From assembly GCA_913050215.1 (NCBI GenBank), contig CAJXBG010000002.1:24358-88357 (forward strand): DNA of 64,000 bases, written 5' to 3'. The notes beneath the pieces are model-generated. The model made no database searches. It was not told where the DNA came from and was given only the letters and a program-made list of their open reading frames with translations. Within the stretch, counting starts at the first letter, position 1. Every line of letters begins with the position of its first letter. Of the stretch, positions 37,271-45,221 are shown piece by piece. A program made the position numbers and the translations under genes. The DNA is from an uncultured Gammaproteobacteria bacterium. GTDB lineage: Bacteria > Pseudomonadota > Gammaproteobacteria > Pseudomonadales > Azotimanducaceae.

Positions 37271-40200
37271 CTAAGTTTCTTTTATTGAGCGTTCGATCCA
37301 AATGAAATAGATCACCGGGATAATAATCAGTGTCAGCACAGTGGTTGATAGCATTCCACCAAGCATGGGTAAGGCAATTCGACGCATGACATCGGCACCG
37401 GGTCCATCAACCAGGAATATTGGGGTAAGACTCGCCATGACTGTGATCACCGTCATGAGTTTCGGGCGTACTCTGAGTACAGCACCAGCGATAATTGCCG
37501 CGAAGAGTTCTTTAGAGCTCCTTGGGCGGTCGTTTAATACTTGTTGATCTATGTACAGCAGCATAATGATCGTTGTTTCGATTGCGATGCCTGCCAATGC
37601 GATAAATCCGACGGCGACCGCGACAGACAGATTAAAGTCAAATATCCAGACCGCCCATAATCCGCCAGTTAACGCGAAGGGTAACGAAAATATGACGATC
37701 AGGGTTCGATCAAGCTGGCGAAAGTGCAGCATCAACAGTAAAAAAATGATGGCAATGACGGCAGGGACTGCAATCATAAGTCGCTTATTAGCCACCTCGA
37801 GCTGTTGGTATTGCCCAGACCACTCTATTGCATACCCAGGGGGAAGCCGTATCTCTTCTGAGACGAGTTGGCTAGCGTCTGCGACATAGCTCCCTAGGTC
37901 CCGCTTGCTGATGTCGACAAAAACCCATCCGGTCAATCGGGCATTTTCAGATCTGATCATGGGAGGGCCATCCGCATAGCTGATCTGAGCAAGTTCTTTC
38001 AGTGGGATATGAGCACCTGCGGGGGTCGGTAAAAGCACTTCCTCTAAATCCTGTGAGGTTTCGCGAAACGGCCGGTCATAGCGCAGAATAATATTGTATC
38101 GCTCTCTGCCTTCAACGCTCTCTGCGAGCTTGATGCCGCCCAATGCTGACTGTACAACGGTCTGAAAAGTACCCATGTCAATATTTCGCCTCGCCAGTTC
38201 GGCACGATCAGGCACGATCTCAAGGTATTTGCCACCGAGCACACGGTCGGCAAAAGCAGACCTCGTTCCCGGAACATCTTGAATAACGCTCTCGATTCGG
38301 CGAGCGATATTGGCAATTTCATATAAATTATTGCCGGTAATTTTGATGCCAACGGGTGTTCGAATACCCGTCGATACCATATCCATCCTTATCTTGATTG
38401 GGTATCCCCAGGAATTAACGAGACCGGGCATTTGTAGGCGTGAATCGAGTTCTTTGACTATATCGTCTGCGGTGATGCCAGGTCGCCACTGTGACTTCGG
38501 TTTGAGTCGGATCCAACTCTCAATCATTGTGAGCGGAGCAGGGTCTGTTGCCGTGTCGGCGCGCCCAGCTTTGGCAAACACGCTCTCAACCTCGGGCACA
38601 GTTTTGATGATTTGATTCGTTTGCCCGAGTATCTCTCGCATTTTTGTTGCCGAGGCACCGGGCAAAGTTGTTGGCATATAAAGTAACTCTCCCTCATATA
38701 GCGCTGGCATGAACTCCGAACCTAATTTGGTAAGCGGCACGGCGATGCTGCTTATCACTAGCAGTCCGAATATGATGGTCGACCATCGGAATTTCAACGC
38801 AACTGATAGCATCGGGCGGTAGATCCCGATGAAAAACCGGTTGATTGGGTTTTTGGTTTCGACGGGCATGTGTCCTCGAAGAAACCACAGCATAAGTACT
38901 GGAACGAGTGTGATCGAGAGTATGGCTGCGAATGCCATAGCATAGGTTTTTGTGTAGGCTAGCGGGGAAAACAATCGATAGCTTTCACCTGTTAGAGCGA
39001 AGATCGGTAAGAACGAAGCTGTAATGATGAGAAGACTGAAGAAGAGACCCGGGCCGACTTCTTGCGCGGATGAGGTGATGACCGCTAACCTGTCTTTCGC
39101 GCTAGGATTGGTTCCGGACGCGTAAAATGCGGATAGTTTCCTAGAGCCGTTTTCGACCATAACGATCGAAGCATCGACCATCGTGCCGATAGCGATCGCA
39201 ATACCCCCAAGTGACATAATATTTGCCGTAATGCCTTGATAGGACATGAGTAAAAAAGCACCCAGTATGCCAAGTGGTAATGTGATTACGGCGACAAAAA
39301 CCGAGCGCATATGCAAAAGGAAAACAAAGATGACTAAGGCGACTGTCACGCCTTCTTCTAAAAGTTTCTGAGCGAGATATTGCACTGCACCCTTTATGAG
39401 CGGGGCGCGATCATACACGGGTATAATTTCAACACCCGGCGGGAGTCCTTGTCTCAATTGTTCTAGTCTCGATTTGACCCGATCAATGACCTGCAGCGCA
39501 TTTTCCCCGTCGCGCATGATCACGATGCCCGCAACGGTTTCTCCTTCGCCATTTAGCTCGACAATACCGCGCCTTAGAGCGGGTCCTTCAATGACTCGCG
39601 CGATTTCTTTCAAAGTGATCGGTGCATCATCTGAGGCAAACACAACCACCGCTTCAAGATCCGCTTTATTCTTCACATAACCGATTGAGCGAATGACATA
39701 TTCCGACTCACCCTGCTCGAGCACTCGGCCACCGACCTCTTCGCTAGCAAGCTTTATCGCAGATATGATGCGTGAAATTGGCACATTAAACGCTCTAAGT
39801 CGATTGGGGTCGATGAGCACTTGGTATTCGCGTACAAAACCACCAACTGATGCGACTTCGGCAACGCCCTCTACGCTCGCAAGTTCAAACTTCAGGAACC
39901 AATCTTGCAATGACCTAAGTTGTGCTAAATCAGTGTTCCCAGATTTATCGACAAGTGCGTACTGGTAAATCCACCCGACACCGGTGGCATCAGGTCCAAT
40001 TCGGGGTATTGCAGAATCCGGCAAACTTGAACCAAGACGTGATAGCGCTTCAACGACTCTCGCCCTTGCCCAGTACTGATCAACATCATCCTCGAAAACC
40101 ACATAGACGAAACTCGTACCAAACATCGATGCGCCACGAACATCTTTTGTTTTCGGTAGTCCCAGTAGTGCCGTTGAGAGGGGATAGGTCACAAGGTCTT

Positions 40201-40435
40201 CAACTATCTGGGGTGACTGGCCAGGAAAGTCTGTTCGAATGATAATTTGCGTGTCTGTTAAATCCGGAATTGCGTCGAGCGGTGTGTTCAGAGCGGAAAG
40301 CCAACCGGCAATGCCCAGAGTGGTTGCGAGCACCAGAACAATTATTTGATTGTGTAGAGACCAGGCGATGATTTTAGCAATAGGTTGTTTTGAAAAATCT
40401 GTGCCGTTCGAATAGGTATCGGGGGCGTCAATCAT
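37271..40435 (-). CDS. cusA: heavy-metal efflux RND inner-membrane pump CusA
   Basis: 1054 residues, full length for HME-RND pumps. It is the proton-driven component that exports Cu(I)/Ag(I) from periplasm or cytoplasm through CusBC. Visible motifs: IIAWSLHNQIIVLVLATTLG (TM1), TDTQIIIRTDFPGQSPQIVE, LGGIAIAIGTMVDASIVMVE (TM4 proton-relay region with Asp), KAGRADTATDPAPLTMIESW, and AGIAIETTIIMLLYIDQQVL (TM11). The AGRADTATDPAP segment is typical of the Cus/Czc group. Cu/Ag specificity is inferred from the CusF- and CusB-like neighbours. Confidence 0.93.
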   Translation of the reverse strand: MIDAPDTYSNGTDFSKQPIAKIIAWSLHNQIIVLVLATTLGIAGWLSALNTPLDAIPDLTDTQIIIRTDFPGQSPQIVEDLVTYPLSTALLGLPKTKDVRGASMFGTSFVYVVFEDDVDQYWARARVVEALSRLGSSLPDSAIPRIGPDATGVGWIYQYALVDKSGNTDLAQLRSLQDWFLKFELASVEGVAEVASVGGFVREYQVLIDPNRLRAFNVPISRIISAIKLASEEVGGRVLEQGESEYVIRSIGYVKNKADLEAVVVFASDDAPITLKEIARVIEGPALRRGIVELNGEGETVAGIVIMRDGENALQVIDRVKSRLEQLRQGLPPGVEIIPVYDRAPLIKGAVQYLAQKLLEEGVTVALVIFVFLLHMRSVFVAVITLPLGILGAFLLMSYQGITANIMSLGGIAIAIGTMVDASIVMVENGSRKLSAFYASGTNPSAKDRLAVITSSAQEVGPGLFFSLLIITASFLPIFALTGESYRLFSPLAYTKTYAMAFAAILSITLVPVLMLWFLRGHMPVETKNPINRFFIGIYRPMLSVALKFRWSTIIFGLLVISSIAVPLTKLGSEFMPALYEGELLYMPTTLPGASATKMREILGQTNQIIKTVPEVESVFAKAGRADTATDPAPLTMIESWIRLKPKSQWRPGITADDIVKELDSRLQMPGLVNSWGYPIKIRMDMVSTGIRTPVGIKITGNNLYEIANIARRIESVIQDVPGTRSAFADRVLGGKYLEIVPDRAELARRNIDMGTFQTVVQSALGGIKLAESVEGRERYNIILRYDRPFRETSQDLEEVLLPTPAGAHIPLKELAQISYADGPPMIRSENARLTGWVFVDISKRDLGSYVADASQLVSEEIRLPPGYAIEWSGQYQQLEVANKRLMIAVPAVIAIIFLLLMLHFRQLDRTLIVIFSLPFALTGGLWAVWIFDFNLSVAVAVGFIALAGIAIETTIIMLLYIDQQVLNDRPRSSKELFAAIIAGAVLRVRPKLMTVITVMASLTPIFLVDGPGADVMRRIALPMLGGMLSTTVLTLIIIPVIYFIWIERSIKET

Positions 40436-40444
40436 GCCGCGCTC

Positions 40445-42121
40445 CTAACGATGGGCTGCATGGGGTGCCATGCGCCTGTCTGGTGTTTTTTTAGAAGGGC
40501 TTTTCGCTGGCAGTATAATGTTGCGCACAGATCCTGACCCATACGGATTTGATGGGCTGTCTCCTTGCTGAATAAAGTAATGGCCTGATTCGACGTCTTG
40601 GTACAGTCTAATACCGAGTGCGTGATAATGAGTGGGCATCTCTTGTAATAACCATGGACTGAGAGCTTGAGTTAATAGCGCCAGCTGAGATGCGAGTGAG
40701 TTGCCATCGTCTGTATTTTGCACATCGATTAAAACCTGCTGCATTTTTACAATTTCAGTTTGCAGTCGCGTGTTTGGAAATTTTTTGCTGAGTATGTCGC
40801 CAGCGGTTATTGTTGAGCTAAGGTAATGTGGATCAATGTCGTATTGGTCTATGAGTGCCTCGTGGAAGTAGATCGCTGTTTCAACAAAGTGATCTATTAG
40901 CGCGATATCGTTGGTGTCTAGAGACAACTCGGATAATGGTATATTCAATAAGCTTGTCGAGGGTGCTAACTTTGCAAACCCTTCACGCAAATTGGCTTCC
41001 GAGTCGAGCATAAACTGTCCACTTACAACAACCCGCTCGGACTCATTAAGGCCGGCAGTTATTTCGGTTTTACCTTCAGTTGTGCCGCCAATCTGTATTT
41101 TCCGCGACCGAAACTTTCCCTCACCCAGAGAAATGATGACATGCGAACCTAAGCTATCGTACAACACAGCTTCGCTAGGAATCGTAAGGGATTCCCCTCG
41201 CTCCACTTCAAATGCAACATCGGCGAATGCACCCGGGCGAAGAACGCCTTGCTCGTTCTTGACGACAATACGAACCTTGAGAGTGCGTGTTACCGGGTCT
41301 ATCGTAGGATAAACATAATCAACTATTCCCGTCGCAGGAGCAGAGGGGGCGCTAGGAAAATTCAGTCTGACGGGGATGCCGCTTACAACGTCGTTGATGT
41401 CCTGTTCCACAATCGAGGCAATTACCCATACATCAATATAGGATTGTAGCTTTAAAACAATATCGCCAGGTTTAACGTAGGCACCATCCCGTGCTTCAAG
41501 CGATTGAACGATGCCGCTATCTTCGGCATAGACCGGTATTCTTTCAAGGAGCTCCCGTTTCTCTCTGAGAGATGCAATTGCCGTTCGTTGCATGCCCAGT
41601 GATCTTAACCTTTGCTCCGTTGCGTTGATTCTGTTTTTGTTACCGATATTGAGAGACGCTAAAAAGTCTTTTTGTGCCGCAACGAGTTCAGGACTGTAAA
41701 TTTGATACAGGAGCTGACCTCGGGCCACTGTGTCCCCCTCCGCAGTGACTGCGAGATTTTCAATCCAGCCTTCAAGACGGGATGCCGAAACAACTTCCCT
41801 TCGTGTGTTTGCCTGCACATTACCAAAGGCTCGGATCTTGCGGCTTAGAGCGGTTTTTTTTACTTCAGCAACTCTCACGCCCATTGTCTGAAGCATACCT
41901 TCAGATACCTGAATATCCTCCGGTGCTGAGAGCGGTGCTTGTGATAATCTCGCTGCTACTAAATCCATACCGCATACGGGGCAGATGCCATCAGCATCAG
42001 TTGAGATGTAATGTGGATGCATGGGGCAGGTATATTTGGCAATTTCCTGCGACATTGAAGGTTGACTAAGAAGAAGACTAAAAATAAATATTGTTGCTGT
42101 AGTAATCATTCGTCGTTTCAT
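40445..42121 (-). CDS. cusB: efflux RND periplasmic adaptor CusB with metal-binding N-domain
   Basis: 558 residues. After the signal peptide (ATIFIFSLLLSQPSMSQ) comes a heavy-metal-binding domain, YTCPMHPHYISTDADGICPV followed by CGMDL. Then barrel-sandwich, helical hairpin and beta-barrel domains of the HlyD/CusB type: VSASRLEGWIENLAVTAEGD, GQLLYQIYSPELVAAQKDFL and EARDGAYVKPGDIVLKLQSY. A C-terminal extension of about 150 residues, mostly helical, follows (residues 390-540) and includes a DUF3347-like region. It couples CusA to CusC. It overlaps cusC by 4 nt. Confidence 0.92.
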   Translation of the reverse strand: MKRRMITTATIFIFSLLLSQPSMSQEIAKYTCPMHPHYISTDADGICPVCGMDLVAARLSQAPLSAPEDIQVSEGMLQTMGVRVAEVKKTALSRKIRAFGNVQANTRREVVSASRLEGWIENLAVTAEGDTVARGQLLYQIYSPELVAAQKDFLASLNIGNKNRINATEQRLRSLGMQRTAIASLREKRELLERIPVYAEDSGIVQSLEARDGAYVKPGDIVLKLQSYIDVWVIASIVEQDINDVVSGIPVRLNFPSAPSAPATGIVDYVYPTIDPVTRTLKVRIVVKNEQGVLRPGAFADVAFEVERGESLTIPSEAVLYDSLGSHVIISLGEGKFRSRKIQIGGTTEGKTEITAGLNESERVVVSGQFMLDSEANLREGFAKLAPSTSLLNIPLSELSLDTNDIALIDHFVETAIYFHEALIDQYDIDPHYLSSTITAGDILSKKFPNTRLQTEIVKMQQVLIDVQNTDDGNSLASQLALLTQALSPWLLQEMPTHYHALGIRLYQDVESGHYFIQQGDSPSNPYGSGSVRNIILPAKSPSKKTPDRRMAPHAAHR

Positions 42122-43410
42122 ATCAGCACCAGCTGGCTGTTAGCCTTTATCGTCATCATGTTGCGTCTGGCCTTTTCGCGAGATATTTTTGATTTGAATT
42201 GAAGTCGGGTTATTTCCCCGTCGACAATCGGTGCATAGTCACCGGTGCCGGATTCATAGGTGGTGAGAGACGCAGCTATTTGTTCTTCCAAAGCCTGCAG
42301 TTGCTTCTCAAGCAACACGATGTTTGAGTTTGCCGCTTTCCGCTCTGCTGCGAAGCGACGCCATTCAGATTCTACTTCCCGGGCGATAGATGATACGTCC
42401 ATTTTTGCGGCAGCTTTTTCTGCTATTGCTGCTCGAAGTGCTGGTGCTTGTTTTTTACTCGCCCATATCGGTACCGTGAATGTAAGTTGTCCGGAAAACC
42501 AATCGTCTCCGCTGAAGGGTGACCCCATTTGTCCCGTTCCTGCCTGACGTTGTTGATACGTCAGGCTTACGCCCCAGCTTGGTCCATTTTCGGCTTGAAC
42601 TTCACTCACTCTTGTTTCTGCGATAGAGATATTTGCCATCGCTAATCTGACTCTGTGAAATGAAAGTGGATTTCCATCCCATTCGGTAAGTGGCAGAGGA
42701 GGCGGATGGATGTCAGTTTCCATTTCGATAAGACTGTCAATTTTTGCTTTGACTGCGGAGAGCTGAGCCTGCAAATTTACAACTTCCTGAGCGACATCAG
42801 CGCGTTCGATATCTATTCTGGCTAAGCGGAACACCACGGCTCTGCCTGCATTTATTTCGTTTCGAACGACCTGTTGCAATTCTGAATATTTACGATCCCG
42901 CTGACGTGCAAGAGAGATTTCTTGCTCTAGGTTTACCTGATCGATAAGACCGATAATCAAAGAAGCGCGCAATAGACTATGTTCATATTCGAATGCCAAT
43001 TCCAGCGATGCTGATTTTGTTCTCGCGTTTTGTAGCCGTGCCCGTCTGATACCACCGTTTGGAATCGATTGCTGGATACCAATAGATTTGTGGGTGGGTA
43101 AGAAGTCATCGAATGCAAAGGTGTTGATTGGCACATTGTTTAGGCCTAGCGAGATTATTGGGTCTGGTAGGGCGCTGTCCGCCTTCGCGAACGCTTGCAT
43201 AGCAGTAGATCGGAGTTTGAGCTGCTGAAGCGTCGGATGCTTCAACAAACGCGCTTCGATTGCTGCAAAATCTTGAGGCTGAAAACCTATTGCATCCGAA
43301 CTGATCGCTAAAGGTGCGTAGATTGCCAATAATTGTGCGAAAACACCTGTGAAAAAACGTGCCCGGAGCCGCGTAGTAGGCTGGATCTTAAATTTGTGTT
43401 TTGGGTTCAT
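42118..43410 (-). CDS. cusC: TolC-family outer-membrane efflux protein (CusC-like)
   Basis: 430 residues. A signal peptide-like start, then helical coiled segments of the outer membrane efflux fold: ARLLKHPTLQQLKLRSTAMQ, LGLNNVPINTFAFDD, SIGIQQSIPNGGIRRARLQN and GVSLTYQQRQAGTGQMG. It supplies the outer-membrane duct for the CusBA pump. Gene order cusC, cusB, cusA, cusF with overlapping or close spacing makes one operon. No regulator of the CusRS type is nearby. Confidence 0.88.
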   Translation of the reverse strand: MNPKHKFKIQPTTRLRARFFTGVFAQLLAIYAPLAISSDAIGFQPQDFAAIEARLLKHPTLQQLKLRSTAMQAFAKADSALPDPIISLGLNNVPINTFAFDDFLPTHKSIGIQQSIPNGGIRRARLQNARTKSASLELAFEYEHSLLRASLIIGLIDQVNLEQEISLARQRDRKYSELQQVVRNEINAGRAVVFRLARIDIERADVAQEVVNLQAQLSAVKAKIDSLIEMETDIHPPPLPLTEWDGNPLSFHRVRLAMANISIAETRVSEVQAENGPSWGVSLTYQQRQAGTGQMGSPFSGDDWFSGQLTFTVPIWASKKQAPALRAAIAEKAAAKMDVSSIAREVESEWRRFAAERKAANSNIVLLEKQLQALEEQIAASLTTYESGTGDYAPIVDGEITRLQFKSKISREKARRNMMTIKANSQLVLI

Positions 43411-43440
43411 CTAATCTTTTCCATCGGGAACCAAGAAACA

Positions 43441-43463
43441 GCCACGGCAAGACAAGCCGTGGC
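43441..43463 (-). terminator. strong hairpin between the Cys-rich leader gene and cusC
   Basis: GCCACGGC (43441-43448) and GCCGTGGC (43456-43463) form a perfect 8-bp GC-rich stem over a 7-nt loop, 30 nt before the cusC start on the leftward strand. Only TGTTTCTT follows, so it may be an attenuator, a partial terminator or an RNA-stabilising structure that sets the expression ratio between the two genes. Confidence 0.55.
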
Positions 43464-43485
43464 GCAGTTGAAGGAACCGTCAGGT

Positions 43486-43962
43486 CTAGATGGTCAGAAT
43501 TTGATGTAAGGTGACAGGGGTGAAGGCCAACATCGGAGGATTGTCAGGCGGCCTTTCTGAAAATAAAGATTTTTGTTGGAACGCGGAAAAATCGAGTAAC
43601 ACGAAGAAATAAAGAGCTTCGAAGTCCGTATCAGCCAATAGAGAGGAGACAAGGACAGGCGCTGCCTCACGAGCCATACTAGTGACACATTCTGCACAGG
43701 AATCACAGTGCCCTGAATCGTGTGCCCCTTTGTCTTGAAGCGTCAAATCAATTTCAGCGCTCGTGGCCATATCATGGCAGGGCATCTCTGTATCATTTGC
43801 CACAAGGTAATGTTTTGCTGCGGATAAATCGACTACTGGGGAAAGCAACGATTGTTCTGCGTTGGATGGCATTGGTGTGGCTGAGCAACAGCCAAGGACC
43901 GGCGCGACGATCAGAACAGTCGAGGCAATTAGGGCGATAGTTAAATGCTTCAAGGTGTACAT
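43486..43962 (-). CDS. small secreted Cys/His-rich protein ahead of the cus operon
   Basis: 158 residues. The N-terminal helix IALIASTVLIVAPVLGCCS looks like a signal peptide or lipobox (GCC). The middle holds MPCHDMATS and HDSGHCDSCAECVTS, a cluster of Cys and His resembling DUF2946-type proteins found beside copper resistance genes. The rest is hydrophobic (EALYFFVLLDFSAFQQ). No assigned function. A copper-sensing or buffering role is inferred from context. A strong hairpin separates it from cusC. Confidence 0.6.
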   Translation of the reverse strand: MYTLKHLTIALIASTVLIVAPVLGCCSATPMPSNAEQSLLSPVVDLSAAKHYLVANDTEMPCHDMATSAEIDLTLQDKGAHDSGHCDSCAECVTSMAREAAPVLVSSLLADTDFEALYFFVLLDFSAFQQKSLFSERPPDNPPMLAFTPVTLHQILTI

Positions 43963-44047
43963 GACGCTGATTCTAGCAGTATTTTCTTTGTGACATAGTA
44001 GTTTTCACTGCCCTTGCGTCTCATTGGTTCAAATCTCAGCCGAAAGG

Positions 44048-44701
44048 CTAGTGTCTGCCCCATGTTTCATAATGAGTTTTGTTTGCCGCAGGCTTCCTGC
44101 GTATTGGGCCGAATTTCCCCATTGGATAGCCAATAGGAATCGTAACCACCACGCCATATTCGTCGGGAATTGCGAAGTGCTCGCATAATGCTTCTTCAAA
44201 GACCTGATGCATTGTAGTTAGCGCAGCGCCTAGGTTTAGGGATCTGCATGCTAGTAATATGTTTTGTACGCAGGGGTAAACCGCACCGAAGTTGGGAGGT
44301 GCGAGACCAATTCTATCTGCTTCGGCGACTTTGAATGGCCAATCACGCAGTCCGCAGACAATCAAAATCACAGGAAATTCTTGCATGTGGTTAACTTGAT
44401 ACTGCATGGCCTTTATCTGTCGGGTCAGTGCTGTATCCTTTTCGGTCGACATTGACATCATGCCGGTGAACCTGGATTCAATGGCGGCCTTATATCGCTC
44501 AGCGAACCAGGCTTTACTGTCAGGCTGTTGCAGTACCAGAAATGACCAGGGTTGAGTGTTTTGGCCTGAGGGCGCTTGCACGCCGGCTTCGAGTATCTTG
44601 TTCAGCACGGACGGTGGCACGGGGTCAGGTTTGAGCCTTCTCATGGCACGCATCGAGCTTGCGAGCTCAAAAAAAGTCTCGTATTGCCGGTTTTCATTCA
44701 T
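44048..44701 (-). CDS. nitroreductase-family FMN oxidoreductase
   Basis: 217 residues. SSMRAMRRLKPDPVPPSVLN, then ILEAGVQAPSGQNTQPWSFL (FMN-binding), FGAVYPCVQNILLACRSLNL and VTIPIGYPMGKFGPIRRKP match the nitroreductase family, which reduces nitro groups, quinones or flavins with NAD(P)H. Length is normal. It is probably a single-gene unit; the Cys/His-rich gene begins 85 nt downstream. The physiological substrate is not evident. Confidence 0.88.
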   Translation of the reverse strand: MNENRQYETFFELASSMRAMRRLKPDPVPPSVLNKILEAGVQAPSGQNTQPWSFLVLQQPDSKAWFAERYKAAIESRFTGMMSMSTEKDTALTRQIKAMQYQVNHMQEFPVILIVCGLRDWPFKVAEADRIGLAPPNFGAVYPCVQNILLACRSLNLGAALTTMHQVFEEALCEHFAIPDEYGVVVTIPIGYPMGKFGPIRRKPAANKTHYETWGRH

Positions 44702-44896
44702 ATTTCAGACCTCTTTGCAGCTTTTGTCCTCGAAATGATACCCCAACCGGTTTGCTGCTGGAAAACAGCAAAGCTTTTTAGTGATTTCCTGAACAATATC
44801 AGTACAATGCGCTGCTTTTGATCATGTCCCCAAGCGCCCTAGCGTCGATTACGTAACGCAGCGTTTAGAGGGTAATATATCTACGAGGAAGCTAAA

Positions 44897-45070
44897 TTGT
44901 TTAAATTTATTGCATGGGCTGCGCATTGCCTCTCAACTCAACCCGGCCATATTGATCCTTATGTTGCTGACTTACTGAACCGCGGACTAAAAGATCGCTC
45001 TAAGAAATCAAACAACGTTGTCCAGTTGAATGCTGATCTGATCGAACCAGAGACCCAAAAAGCAGCCTGA
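44897..45070 (+). CDS. small hypothetical protein (57 aa)
   Basis: TTG start preceded by ACGAGGAA, a strong ribosome site 7 nt upstream, followed by a 57-codon frame. The product begins MFKFIAWAAHCLSTQPGHID and continues with a PYVADLLNRGLKDRSKK helix. It has no recognised family or clear membrane segment. It stands alone in the 514-nt gap between nitroreductase and the dehalogenase-like gene. The ribosome site and protein-like composition support it; there is no other evidence. Confidence 0.45.
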   Translation: MFKFIAWAAHCLSTQPGHIDPYVADLLNRGLKDRSKKSNNVVQLNADLIEPETQKAA

Positions 45071-45221
45071 TCTATCTTTTTGGTTAAGTTTTTCCGGCAA
45101 GATTGCCAAATCACTGTTAACCATAGCTTCAACCTTCCTTTCTAACGAGACAAGCGATGGCTTCAGCATTGTCGTGTCCGTCGAAGTTTGTCAAGATTCC
45201 TCTCTCAATTGAGGAATGACC

